A stretch of DNA of 64,000 nt, from positions 1,922,001 through 1,986,000 of the forward strand of contig CM082589.2 in the NCBI GenBank assembly GCA_040954595.2, in the 5' to 3' direction. Made by a program: the position numbers and the translations under genes. The stretch comes from Balanoglossus misakiensis. Lineage: Eukaryota; Hemichordata. Within the stretch, counting starts at the first letter, position 1. Every line of letters starts with the position of its first letter. Shown in pieces: positions 38,246 through 51,899 of the stretch. Under the pieces are notes generated by a model, which worked only from the letters and a program-made list of their open reading frames with translations, had not been told where the DNA came from and ran no database searches.

Positions 38246-38259
38246 GTCGCCATAGCAAC
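38246..38259 (+). promoter_or_regulatory. RFX X-box-like palindrome
   Basis: GTCGCC-AT-AGCAAC fits the X-box consensus and contains the recurrent 9-mer CATAGCAAC (38251-38259). Confidence 0.35.
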
Positions 38260-40390
38260 AAAGTTCATCTCTGCGGGGAGTCCTTCCCTTTTGAATACTT
38301 GAAATAGTTTCGTTCTGTTGTTGGCGAGACCCCTTTTCGCGGGCAGACGTCTTGCCCTATACTATACACTGTCGCTTGTGTACATGTAGGGGGTGATGAT
38401 GTCTCGTGAATTGCATTGATGTGGACAGGGATGTGAGACTCTAAGCTAATTTGTTGTCTGACACAGCATCGAATTACGAGTAACTGAATAAAGGTTAGAG
38501 CTTTCATTCATATACACTGCTATCGAAGAAGGCTAACTGTCCTTGGAATTCCAATGGCTTATCTTTAGCTCCGAACCTAGCGTTTCATGTGGTATTACTT
38601 TATTCGGAACTGGTCCAACGCGGGACTCTTCCCGTATCCAATAGCCCCCTCTCATTTTTCTTTCCCAGACACCATTGAATCGACCGCAGTTCTCTCCACG
38701 AGGAACAACAGGAAAACTGCTTTCCCTGTCACGAATCTACTGGGTAGCTTTTCAGGGTCCGGCTTCATCGAGCCGGCCCACCGGACGTCCCTCGTGCTCG
38801 GCCGGCCGCCGTCGCGTCAGTGACCCGGTAGTGTCGTCTGCGGGGTCTTCAAGTTGTTTGTCCAGCTCTCCGTTGTCTTATCTTTAACGGTCAGCTGCCA
38901 CGGTTGAGATACAGTCCAGAGAGGATGAATAATGGTCGTGGGAAATGGGTGGAGGGCCGGAGACTGAAGTGACCCCCACGGCATGGCCAAATCTCGTGAC
39001 AACATATGTTTCATTCGTAACAGTCTCGTGTTAGCCACGACAAACGGTGCCATGACAAGATTGTTATGTGTATGTCTTTTCCATTGAGTAACTTCTCTAC
39101 AAAGATATCATATATGTATCAACATCAATCCTTTAAAGTCCGGGTACCAACAGTTTCAGTTAAGTCAGCGCGATTGTACTTTGACCCGAGGGCGAGGAGT
39201 TACTCCAGACATGGCTATTAAGCCTAATTTTTCTGTAATCAAGATTTTCTCTAAATTTCGCATTTTCTACGGCTCCAAATTTCATATTCCTTTCGCCAGC
39301 TTAATGCTGTTGATTCTACAAGGCGTTGAGTGTCATCTCTGTATAGCATTGCTTATGACTTAGGCCATTAGTGAGTGCGAACTGTGCAGGAGTGAATACA
39401 ATCGCACACCTGTCCAGAACAGTTAATACGGTGTACAGTGTTGTTCTTCTCCCAGAGGAGCGAGAAGTGTGTACAGAGGCTATTTTCTGCTGAGTCCGTT
39501 GGTCTAGATAGCAAATTGGGAATTCAATACAGACATTCATTAAAACGGCCCCATCATACGGACCCAGGGGACGGGCGCGATAAAAAACCGCATTTCGGCT
39601 TTGTGGCCGATACCAGGGCACCTTTTTACCTGTCTTGATATATTGTTTTGACCCTTGACCCGAATTTGCTACAAGCGGGTTGGCAGGGCACGATTTCTAT
39701 TGCCGACCGTGCTCATGGAAACGCGCGTCGCGAGAAAACGCCCGACTTTTTCTACCTGGATACGACGCCGACACAGGACGACCGCACGGAATGCTCACGT
39801 CCGAGTTACTCATTTGCGCCGCTACGTGATCATATCAAAGACAATTTACAATATACCCAAACTAAGTCATTTGGGGGGTTCTATCGCAACGAGCGGTGCG
39901 CTTATTAACATGGTTAGAGATTTGTCGCTGTACCGTTGAACGCGCTCATTATGCCCGACTAACTTTTAATGGTGCTTTTTGAACTTTCGCTTTGCATCAC
40001 AAACGCCGACGTCACGGCTTTCTGTGGGCTGAGTGGCCGCTTTTCCGACTTGGCAGACCGACCTTAATGCCGGTTTTGTCCCCCTTGTTTCGTTAAAACG
40101 AATTAAAGTGAGACATAGGTGTCTTCCTCGCCGCTCCCCCACAAGAAAAACGCCCTGAAGCGTGAGGGGAAAGTGTCTGGAGTTCGTCGCGCTGTCTGCC
40201 TCCATACACGTGTTCGGGGTTGACCGAAGACGCTTTGCCGTGGTAGTAAAACGGCTCCAATGATCATTAAGAGATCTTCGTCGACATAAATTAAGAAGTG
40301 CTGTAAATAAACACGATTCTCTCTCGTCTTTTCGTATGTGAGCATACATGACAGGTGGTATTCTCGAACCCCAGATGTGTGCTAATTAAG

Positions 40391-40418
40391 GTGTGTGTGT
40401 GTGTGTGTGGGGGGGGGG
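40391..40418. repeat. (GT)n followed by a G run
   Basis: About nine GT units run directly into roughly ten G; a compound simple repeat. Confidence 0.9.
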
Positions 40419-41745
40419 TTAAGTTAACCCGCTCCAGTCGATGAGACTCTCATGTGAACCAGGGTATACCATGGACTTTTAAAACACATGATAATTTACC
40501 AACTTTAAAAATATCTTTACGCGGATCTAAGGAATGCCGGTGATCTGTGTGCAAATATATGCAAGTTTGTCTGCGTGCGTGAACTCAATCAACCTAGCCC
40601 ATGGGAAGCGTCAGTGTTACATCATCGCCAAAAATTTACCGCTTTTCAGCACCATTAATTACAAGGAACCTTCGGTATGAGAGAACGTAAGACAAAAGCT
40701 AGATCCATCAAAAACAATGCACAAAACGTAGGATCTAGAAAAGAAACAAATGCACCCGCAAATCGCTCTTCGCCGGGGTCAAATGTCATCCGAAGCATGC
40801 CCGAACATGTCCGAATTCCGAAAGGGGTTGTAAAACAACCTAAAAGGTCTCATTGTATCATTGTACAAATGGTAAATGCAAGTCGCCGAAAGAGGAAAAC
40901 CTGATTTGCCAATAATGTGTTTTCAAAGAGTTTTCGATTTAAACCCAAAATTGAGTGTCGAATGTTTTTTTTTCAACAATGACTGTACAGCTTCAATGGA
41001 TTGTCTCTTTTACGATGTTTGTCGTTTGGGATCGTGGACCAACACGAATCTTTTCTTTTAACTTTGCATTTTAAATCAGTCAGGACCGTTTTTTATAGCT
41101 GTTTACTGTTTTGTTGATTTTGCGGGGATAAACACCGTCCAACACACCTCCCTTGTACAACTGAACTTGTAATGAGTTTTTATTTTTGGTCACACGTATT
41201 TTCTTGTTTATTAAAGATACTCAAAATTATCACACACTCAAGGAGATTTCTCCAACCAATATATGAACACCAAAGAAAACTTTATTTTTCCCCAACAGCC
41301 TACCTCTTCAAGACCGAGTAGCGTGATAGAAAATGGGACCCGCTCAAGCACACCAAACATCCGTTCTACCTGATCTATGGTAAAGCCCCCCTCCTCCTCC
41401 AACCCCCCTCATCGGAAGGACGGCGTGACGTAAGCGGAGTGGGGGCAGAGGTGAGCGTTGCCAACCGGATTTGTGGACCAGCACTTGTGAAACAGTAACT
41501 CTGCATGAAGCCCTAACGGAGCAACAAGACCAAAGGACTGGGATGCCATGAGAAGGATGTGTACCACACACCTTATCACAACCGTGCAGTCGCCGAACCT
41601 GTCTCTACCCCTTCCTCGTCGCGTGAACTCTCGCTTCTTCAAGTCAATTAGCACATTTATTTTCGAGTTTTCTGAAAAAATGTGATAAGATTGTAAGGTC
41701 GCTGGTTTATTGGGGCACAAGAGTGATGTGTACAAGTTCTCATTT

Positions 41746-41758
41746 GTTGCCTAGCAAC
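41746..41758. promoter_or_regulatory. RFX X-box-like palindrome, 1-nt spacer
   Basis: GTTGCC-T-AGCAAC has two strong half-sites with a single-base spacer, which is allowed for RFX sites. Confidence 0.35.
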
Positions 41759-44340
41759 TCGAGTTATGTTATTACCTGAAAGTGGTACTGAAGTTTCGTG
41801 TACTTGGGGTGTAACAGCTGTAAAATCTAGTTTTCTTCTTATTTTCTTTCTGTGCTACAAATTGTATTCTCCACACTCCTGTATATGTTCTCATGTAGAC
41901 AGACTGAGTATTGGCAAATAAAAAAGTTGACGAAGATCACAACATGTTTTTTGTGTGTTAATTTTGAGTACCCCCATTTGCTCGGTCGCGAAGATTACGG
42001 GAACAGATCGCGTGATGCCGACGTGTTTTGCGACTGACCACAAAAATGAGGAAGTGGCAAAAATCCAGACTTTTTTTATGAAAGCTATCTGGTGGTCATC
42101 TCAACCCCGGAGAACAATTGTCACGTGTCTGGGAATTTTCGAAGCGGCCGCGAGGGTGATAAATTCGGGGGTTGTTACGGAAACTACCGACGGAAACGAT
42201 GACCGGCGTAAACATGGTGTCAATTGAGTTTCTATTCTGGAATCCAGTGTTGGCAGAAAAAACCTATCGTACTTCGGACAGCCTTTGGACGGGAGATTAA
42301 CACCAAAAACGGATGTTGTGCGCGCTGACCTTGCGACCTCAGACTGTTGTAACCCAGGTCTGGGGTTTTACGCTGGATGATAAGGCGAGGGTTGTGAAGG
42401 CGCGTAGCTAATTGATTTTGTGTGGCCGGCCTGACATGACAAAAACAAGTTCCCCATTCATTGCTAATTATACTGTCAATGACGTGTTAATTTTCGTTAA
42501 TTAGCATTGCGTCAATTATGTCACATGTCTCAGTAAGATTGCACTCCAAACTGATAAGGTGTTGTCAGTGGCGTAATATAGTGTAAAGGCCATGGCAAAC
42601 TTCGACTTCTTGGTCTTAATGGGAAGACTGGGATTAAACCTTGAAAATATGTTAGGAGGAAGCGTCTTCGATTTTTGCGAATCGAAACCGACAGTTTAAA
42701 AAGTCTCTTTTATAGATTCAAAGAAGAAGGGAGATATGATACTCAAGTCACAACAAATCGGAAGTAGTTTTTGGAAATAATATTTGTTGCGAAGAAGAAC
42801 GAAAGTTTATCTGGAGATTGCATAAATTGCAAGGTAAATAGCTCTGTAGTTTCGAACCACCTCGATGTTTTGTCGTTTCTTTCGACTTTGAGTCGTGACC
42901 AAATCGTTTGTGCCAGTAACTATGTATTGTTGATGATATCTTGTGGTCGTGATCTGTGAGTTGCTGTCTTGAGTTCGCGCTCATGGGATATTATCAACAA
43001 CTTATGGAACCCATCCATAAATACATGGTTTCACTATACAGTCGATTTCCGGACCCAACAAGTCGTTTCGTGAACCGGCAGTCGTTTTACAAAAAAAACT
43101 CTGTGGAAATGGATTTTGGCGTGATTTGTGACGACCGGAAGGCTAAAATGTGAAATACCCCGGAGGGTGGCAGCGAAATATCACCATGATGTTTGTGTTT
43201 TCATGGGAAAGTTATAAAAATTCATTTCGCGAATAGGTTCTTCAATGCCCGAGCCGATCTCTTCCGCTACGCGTCCGTACACGTCGTGTCGAAATCCGGA
43301 AGAACAGTCGCTTTTCTTTTACGTTCTCTTTCTCTTGAGAAGTTGGTACATGCGCTCTATTATTGAATGCGTATTGCGCTTTACAACGCAGACTCGACAA
43401 CTACCATGACAATACCCTGCGCACAATTGCAGAGTCCTGAGGTCAACCAAAACCGTGACTGTTATATGCATAACAAAAACGATTGAAATTAGGAGAGTTC
43501 CGGGCTTCCGGCCACTTAAAGGAAATCGTGTAATCGTGGGCGTTTGGATGATTTCTGCAAATGTACTGCAAATTTTTATCGATTGTATAATACGTCAGCC
43601 ACGTCGACGAAATTAATTGACACCTGAATATGTAAATGTATGCACAGATGTGGATTTTGAATCGCGCACAGCGAAGGAAAATGTCTGACAGACAGTCATG
43701 ATTGACATCATCACACGTCACCATACACCCTCTCAAAAATGTGATGGGCAGCGTTTTGGATCAACTGAAGGGCTTCACCTGGTATGGAGTTGCGCTTCCG
43801 CTGTTTAGAAACAATTGACCGCTCTCTCTCTCTCGCGAGACAGACCGTGCAACCTTCTATGGGGCATGTGGATAAGGGAGGGGGTGTCATCATATCCCCT
43901 ACGCCTCTCCGGACGGATTCAGGAGAAGGGCAAAAAGGTCACATAAACCCTGCTGGTCAAGACGGCCAGTTGACCGCGGTGTGTGTACACACGTCATGCA
44001 TGGTCAGTGTAACGCCACTACGGTCCTCGGCCGCAAGTTGAATTGGATTTGAAAGTTGGAACGCGTTAGAGTTTCCATGGCGACTCACAGCTGATTAAAG
44101 ACTGGATAAGTCCCCGCTAAAAGTAAAACAACAGGACCGTCCAGAAAGTTTGAGAAAACGTCTTGGCATTTCCTCGGAATTTCAACTATTCCATATGCAC
44201 GGGGTCGTGTTCCCACAACTCATTCATACGTAATCACCCATGACGCAATCGCTAAACAGTTTTTGTTTGTTTGTTTGTCGACGGTAGTGCCCTGCTTTGT
44301 AGGTAGATGACTGAAGCGAGCGGAAGCCCGTGTTAGAGTT

Positions 44341-44354
44341 GTTACCGTGGCAAC
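44341..44354 (+). promoter_or_regulatory. RFX X-box, near-perfect palindrome
   Basis: GTTACC-GT-GGCAAC is a strong match. A second consensus match, GTTTCC-AT-GGCGAC, lies at 44071-44084, and a POU octamer ATTTGCAT follows at 44370-44377. Confidence 0.4.
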
Positions 44355-45991
44355 ACTGAGGTGACGCTCATTTGCATGCTGAGTCAGCAGGAAGCCAAGT
44401 TTTTTTTATACGTGGCAGGTTGGTCAGTGACCGTTCATATCTCTTTGGCCGAAATAATAGTGATGCGCGTTACTTCTGCCTTGAAACTGGAAAATCCACC
44501 CTGTTGACCTTTGACCGCGTCTGTGAAGAAACTGAAACCCCAGAATTCTAAATAAATGGCGCGTCCTTCCTTATAGACTAATATTTTGTAATGACCTTTG
44601 AACCTCCTAGGCCTGAAGATGAACAAGAAGTTAATTTTCCAGACATAACGATTTGCAATTTCGTCATTTCATGTATGTACCCAATAAATCTTAAACAATA
44701 CATATTATTAATATAGCTGTCGGAGAATGTCTCACCCCGTGGGTCGAAATTTGAACTGTGTCTGAACAGTCGTGAAATCACGCTACGCACAGTGCAAGAA
44801 TTGTTGAACTAACATTTATCCAACTCTATTGAAATATATGTATACCAAATTGTCGTGTGCGCATACTTTGGTGGTGTCGTCCGCGCGACTTGTCTGTTCG
44901 GCATAAAAGTGACGACTCGGTACCTGGGGAAGGGGAAGGGTGACATTTCAAAGTCTATTGCGTGGGGGTTTCCCACAACGCGGCCAGGTTCGCTAAGGTG
45001 TTGAGGTCAGCGCGCGTGATTTATCACCCTTCACTATGGTGGCATTTTGTTGGACATCACTTTTGGCGGTACTTAACACGGCCATTGTGTCCGACAAGAA
45101 TTCGCTTGAACCCCGGCCAGTCTTGACCAGTCTATAGCGAAGCCCTTTGAATATCCCCGTAACATGACTCCCCTGTGCGAGCTTTCTAAAGTTTTTTTTC
45201 GGGGTCCTGGCCATTCCCCGCATACCACATAGTGAATGCGTACACCTAATTTAGACATCCAAAAAACCCAGCGCAAATTCCTTCCCGATAAAGTCCACGG
45301 CGGGCCACAAATTAACGGCCTAATCGGAGCCAGAGTCCTGGATGGAATTCGTTCCTAGATTGCCGGCGAGTCGAGCAAGTATTTTGAAAGTCAAATCAGC
45401 CGCCGTCAGTAGCAACATGGTCCATGGTAGCAACTGCCCTGGCTAGCTGGCTCTCAAATCTACGCAGGTACACAAGTGCCACCAAAGAACATCATCTCCG
45501 AATCGCGTAGAGTAGGGGCGCACCAGAAGGACGCCCTGTCCTGATGGTCAAAACCCGGCCTCCCACTAACTGGATGCACCAGACGATATCCCCAACTTTG
45601 TATTTTTCAGTAAAGGAGACAAGGTCTCATATTTTTGCAGGTAACTCAACTGTAGTGCCTGTAGACCGATGAATACACGAAACCGGAAGGGGACGACATT
45701 CTCCGCCTACTGAAAGAATTTGACAGCGAAACTTTGGTGGCCAAATTTGGTCACTTGCTTCCCCATGTGCGAAGACCCCTAAAACCAGAAGTTCAATGCC
45801 CGAAACATTGTTGCCTACCCCCATACTTTACGAGAATGCTGTGTTTCACTTCAGTCAGACAAATGAAAATAAATTGGATCAAAAGTTTTTATTTATGTAA
45901 AAAAATGCACTTAAAACTTAAAAAAGTAAAATAAGATCCCAACAGAAAATAATTACGTATGTGTGTATTACGTCACAGATGCAGTCGATAT

Positions 45992-46006
45992 GGGGGGGGG
46001 GGGGGG
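45992..46006 (+). repeat. Poly(G) run, 15 nt
   Basis: Fifteen uninterrupted G, about 0.6 kb before the satellite array. Confidence 0.9.
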
Positions 46007-47609
46007 CTTCCTCAAGATTGGTCTTCACTTCTCCGATTCAGTAAAAGATATAATGAGGCATCGTCCCCATGTTGTAAGTGCACTCTTCAAGACGACAACT
46101 TTCAAAATGTAAAACACGGACGGCCGGGAAGTCTGTAATTGGAGTTGGATCAGTTAACCGCGGTGACTGAATCCACAAACAGCCTGACCATCGGGTCACC
46201 GTAGGGGTCACCGTGCTGACGCAGAATCTCTAAGTAACCAGGGCAACCTGATATATTTGTGATAACGCGTGCTATTCTTAGAACGGTTGTCGTCACCTTG
46301 GGTATATCCGGAAACCGCCGAGGTTACACGAACACGAGACGCGCAGTATCCATAGCAACAAAGACGCTTTCCCAAGCAACTGGCGCGGAGCTATGGTATG
46401 ACCTGCTTTTAAATGCACATGAGCTGCAACTGTTGCATTTTCAGGAATTGCTTATGAAAGGTAACGTGACGTTAACTTTTTAAGCATCAATTTTATTATG
46501 TTACATGATGTTCATTCACTGTGTATCCATATACTACTGTTATTTTTTTTCGTTTACATACTTATAATAAAACTGCAGTCAAATTAACCCATGAAAAATG
46601 ACCAGAAATGACCAAATCACCAAGAATTTGTTATTTTCATAAGCTAAATCCCATAAAACGTTTCAAAAAATGACCAAATCACCAAAATTGTGTGATTTCG
46701 CAAAGTCGAAAAATCGTCGATTTTTCAACATTTTCCTGAGCTATAACCCATGTTTTTTTCAAAAAATGACCAAATTTCGAAAATTCGCAAACTCGAAAAA
46801 TCGTCGATTTTTCAACATTTTCCTGAGCTATAACCCATGGTTTTTTCAAAAAATGACCAAATTTCGAAAATTCGCAAAGTCGAAAAATCGTCGATTTTTC
46901 AACATTTTCCTGAGCTATAACCCATGGTTTTTTCAAAAAATGACCAAATTTCGAAAATTCGCAAACTCGAAAAATCGTCGATTTTTCAACATTTTCCTGA
47001 GCTATAACCCATGGTTTTTTCAAAAAATGACCAAATTTCGAAAATTCGCAAACTCGAAAAATCGTCGATTTTTCAACATTTTCCTGAGCTATAACCCATG
47101 GTTTTTTCAAAAAATGACCAAATTTCGAAAATTCGCAAACTCGAAAAATCGTCGATTTTTCAACATTTTCCTGAGCTATAACCCATGGTTTTTTCAAAAA
47201 ATGACCAAATTTCGAAAATTCGCAAACTCGAAAAATCGTCGATTTTTCAACATTTTCCTGAGCTATAACCCATGGTTTTTTCAAAAAATGACCAAATTTC
47301 GAAAATTCGCAAACTCGAAAAATCGTCGATTTTTCAACATTTTCCTGAGCTATAACCCATGGTTTTTTCAAAAAATGACCAAATTTCGAAAATTCGCAAA
47401 CTCGAAAAATCGTCGATTTTTCAACATTTTCCTGAGCTATAACCCATGGTTTTTTCAAAAAATGACCAAATTTCGAAAATTCGCAAACTCGAAAAATCGT
47501 CGATTTTTCAACATTTTCCTGAGCTATAACCCATGGTTTTTTCAAAAAATGACCAAATTTCGAAAATTCGCAAACTCGAAAAATCGTCGATTTTTCAACA
47601 TTTTCCTGA

Positions 47610-50132
47610 GCTTTAACCCATGATTTTTTCAAAAATGACCAAATTTCGAAAATTCGCAAACTCGAAAAATCGTCGATTTTTCAACATTTTCCTGAGCTAT
47701 AACCCATGGTTTTTTCAAAAAATGACCAAATTTCGAAAATTCGCAAACTCGAAAAATCGTCGATTTTTCAACATTTTCCTGAGCTATAACCCATGTTTTT
47801 TTCAAAAAATGACCAAATTTCGAAAATTCGCAAACTCGAAAAATCGTCGATTTTTCAACATTTTCCTGAGCTATAACCCATGGTTTTTTTCAAAAAATGA
47901 CCAAATTTCGAAAATTCGCAAACTCGAAAAATCGTCGATTTTTCAACATTTTCCTGAGCTATAACCCATGGTTTTTTCAAAAAATGACCAAATTTCGAAA
48001 ATTCGCAAACTCGAAAAATCGTCGATTTTTCAACATTTTCCTGAGCTATATCCCATGGTTTTTTCAAAAAATGACCAAATTTCGAAAATTCGCAAACTCG
48101 AAAAATCGTCGATTTTTCAACATTTTCCTGAGCTATAACCCATGGTTTTTTCAAAAAATGAACAAATTTCGAAAATTCGCAAACTCGAAAAATCGTCGAT
48201 TTTTCAACATTTTCCTGAGCTATAACCCATGGTTTTTTCAAAAAATGAACAAATTTCGAAAATTCGCAAACTCGAAAAATCGTCGATTTTTCAACATTTT
48301 CCGGAGCTATAACCCATGGTTTTTTCAAAAAATGACCAAATTTCGAAAATTCGCAAACTCGAAAAATCGTCGATTTTTCAACATTTTCCTGAGCTATAAC
48401 CCATGGTTTTTTCAAAAAATGACAAAATTTCGAAAATTCGCAAACTCGAAAAATCGTCGATTTTTCAACATTTTCCTGAGCTATAACCCATGGTTTTTTC
48501 AAAAAATGACCAAATTTCGAAAATTCGCAAACTCGAAAAATCGTCGATTTTTCAACATTTTCCTGAGCTATAACCCATGGTTTTTTCAAAAAATGACCAA
48601 ATTTCGAAAATTCGCAAACTCGAAAAATCGTCGATTTTTCAACATTTTCCTGAGCTATAACCCATGGTTTTTTCAAAAAATGACCAAATTTCGAAAATTC
48701 GCAAACTCGAAAAATCGTCGATTTTTCAACATTTTCCTGAGCTATAACCCATGGTTTTTTCAAAAAATGACCAAATTTCGAAAATTCGCAAACTCGAAAA
48801 ATCGTCGATTTTTCAACATTTTCCTGAGCTATAACCCATGGTTTTTTCAAAAAATGACCAAATTTCGAAAATTCGCAAACTCGAAAAATCGTCGATTTTT
48901 CAACATTTTCCTGAGCTTTAACCCATGATTTTTTCAAAAATGACCAAATTTCGAAAATTCGCAAACTCGAAAAATCGTCGATTTTTCAACATTTTCCTGA
49001 GCTATAACCCATGGTTTTTTCAAAAAATGACCAAATTTCGAAAATTCGCAAACTCGAAAAATCGTCGATTTTTCAACATTTTCCTGAGCTATAACCCATG
49101 TTTTTTTCAAAAAATGACCAAATTTCGAAAATTCGCAAACTCGAAAAATCGTCGATTTTTCAACATTTTCCTGAGCTATAACCCATGGTTTTTTTCAAAA
49201 AATGACCAAATTTCGAAAATTCGCAAACTCGAAAAATCGTCGATTTTTCAACATTTTCCTGAGCTATAACCCATGGTTTTTTCAAAAAATGACCAAATTT
49301 CGAAAATTCGCAAACTCGAAAAATCGTCGATTTTTCAACATTTTCCTGAGCTATATCCCATGGTTTTTTCAAAAAATGACCAAATTTCGAAAATTCGCAA
49401 ACTCGAAAAATCGTCGATTTTTCAACATTTTCCTGAGCTATAACCCATGGTTTTTTCAAAAAATGAACAAATTTCGAAAATTCGCAAACTCGAAAAATCG
49501 TCGATTTTTCAACATTTTCCTGAGCTATAACCCATGGTTTTTTAAAAAAATGAACAAATTTCGAAAATTCGCAAACTCGAAAAATCGTCGATTTTTCAAC
49601 ATTTTCCTGAGCTATAACCCATGGTTTTTTCAAAAAATGACCAAATTTCGAAAATTCGCAAACTCGAAAAATCGTCGATTTTTCAACATTTTCCTGAGCT
49701 ATAACCCATGGTTTTTTCAAAAAATGACCAAATTTCGAAAATTCGCAAACTCGAAAAATCGTCGATTTTTCAACATTTTCCTGAGCTATAACCCATGGTT
49801 TTTTCAAAAAATGACCAAATTTCGAAAATTCGCAAACTCGAAAAATCGTCGATTTTTCAACATTTTCCTGAGCTATAACCCATGGTTTTTTCAAAAAATG
49901 ACAAAATTTCGAAAATTCGCAAACTCGAAAAATCGTCGATTTTTCAACATTTTCCTGAGCTATAACCCATGGTTTTTTCAAAAAATGACCAAATTTCGAA
50001 AATTCGCAAACTCGAAAAATCGTCGATTTTTCAACATTTTCCTGAGCTATAACCCATGGTTTTTTCAAAAAATGACCAAATTTCGAAAATTCGCAAACTC
50101 GAAAAATCGTCGATTTTTCAACATTTTCCTGA
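47610..50132. repeat. Higher-order duplication within subfamily A
   Basis: Rare unit variants recur in the same order. GCTTTAACCCATGA starts at 47610, 48915 and 50133. The T7 variant unit is at 47783 and 49088, GCTATATCCC at 48045 and 49350, and GAACAAA at 48161 and 49466. All first intervals are exactly 1305 bp, or 15 units. The next GCTTTAA interval is 1218 bp (14 units), and the ACAAAATTT variant is 1479 bp apart, so the right part was rearranged by unequal exchange. Confidence 0.85.
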
Positions 50133-51899
50133 GCTTTAACCCATGATTTTTTCAAAAATGACCAAATTTCGAAAATTCGCAAACTCGAAAAATCGTCGAT
50201 TTTTCAACATTTTCCTGAGCTATAACCCATGGTTTTTTCAAAAAATGACCAAAATTCGAAAATTCGCAAACTCGAAAAATCGTCGATTTTTCAACATTTT
50301 CCTGAGCTATAACCCATGGTTTTTTCAAAAAATGACCAAATTTCGAAAATTGGCAAACTCGAAAAATCGTCGATTTTTCAACATTTTCCTGAGCTATAAC
50401 CCATGGTTTTTTCAAAAAATGACCAAATTTCGAAAATTCGCAAACTCGAAAAATCGTCGATTTTTCAACATTTTCCTGAGCTATAACCCATGGTTTTTTC
50501 AAAAAATGACCAAATTTCGAAAATTCGCAAACTCGAAAAATCGTCGATTTTTCAACATTTTCCTGAGCTATAACCCATGGTTTTTTCAAAAAATGACCAA
50601 ATTTCGAAAATTCGCAAACTCGAAAAATCGTCGATTTTTCAACATTTTCCTGAGCTATAACCCATGGTTTTTTCAAAAAATGACCAAATTTCGAAAATTC
50701 GCAAACTCGAAAAATCGTCGATTTTTCAACATTTTCCTGAGCTTTAACCCATGGTTTTTTCAAAAAATGAACAAATTTCGAAAATTCGCAAACTCGAAAA
50801 ATCGTCGATTTTTCAACATTTTCCTGAGCTATAACCCATGGTTTTTTCAAAAAATGACCAAATTTCGAAAATTCGCAAACTCGAAAAATCGTCGATTTTT
50901 CAACATTTTCCTGAGCTTTAACCCATGGTTTTTTCAAAAAATGAACAAATTTCGAAAATTCGCAAACTCGAAAAATCGTCGATTTTTCAACATTTTCCTG
51001 AGCTATAACCCATGGTTTTTTCAAAAAATGACCAAATTTCGAAAATTCGCAAACTCGAAAAATCGTCGATTTTTCAACATTTTCCTGAGCTATAACCCAT
51101 GGTTTTTTCAAAAAATGACCAAATTTCGAAAATTGGCAAACTCGAAAAATCGTCGATTTTTCAACATTTTCCTGAGCTATAACCCATGGTTTTTTCAAAA
51201 AATGACCAAATTTCGAAAATTCGCAAACTCGAAAAATCGTCGATTTTTCAACATTTTCCTGAGCTATAACCCATGGTTTTTTCAAAAAATGACCAAATTT
51301 CGAAAATTGGCAAACTCGAAAAATCGTCGATTTTTCAACATTTTCCTGAGCTATAACCCATGGTTTTTTCAAAACATGACCAAATTTCGAAAATTGGCAA
51401 ACTCGAAAAATCGTCGATTTTTCAACATTTTCCTGAGCTATAACCCATGGTTTTTTCAAAAAATGACCAAATTTCGAAAATTCGCAAACTCGAAAAATCG
51501 TCGATTTTTCAACATTTTCCTGAGCTATAACCCATGGTTTTTTCAAAAATGACCAAATTTCGAAAATTCGCAAACTCGAAAAATCGTCGATTTTTCAACA
51601 TTTTCCTGAGCTATAACCCATGGTTTTTTCAAAAAATGACCAAATTTCGAAAATTCGCAAACTCGAAAAATCGTCGATTTTTCAACATTTTCCTGAGCTT
51701 TAACCCATGATTTTTTCAAAAATGACCAAATTTCGAAAATTCGCAAACTCGAAAAATCGTCGATTTTTCAACATTTTCCTGAGCTATAACCCATGGTTTT
51801 TTCAAAAAATGACCAAATTTCGAAAATTCGCAAACTCGAAAAATCGTCGATTTTTCAACATTTTCCTGAGCTATAACCCATCTTTTTTTTCAAAAAATG

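Larger units (their letters stand above)
29000..46586. other. CpG-rich non-coding DNA between SoxC and the satellite
   Basis: About 17.6 kb without any recognisable protein or RNA gene. Reading frames are short, lack family motifs and often run through simple repeats; for example the 33820-34380 frame ends in a Ser run made by (TCA)n. It holds microsatellites, G/C homopolymers, small hairpins, E-box and X-box-like motifs listed separately. I see no transposon ends or reverse-transcriptase or transposase remnants. Confidence 0.55.

Noticed and set aside
7895-41106. Many TGTTTAC forkhead-type heptamers (about fifteen on the + strand)
   Set aside because: Given the AT-rich composition the excess is only about two-fold, with no clear clustering.
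46670-51573. Long repetitive reading frames on both strands in satellite A
   Set aside because: They result from an 87-bp period (3 x 29). Unit variants alter the residues freely, single-base indels break the frames, and both strands are equally open.
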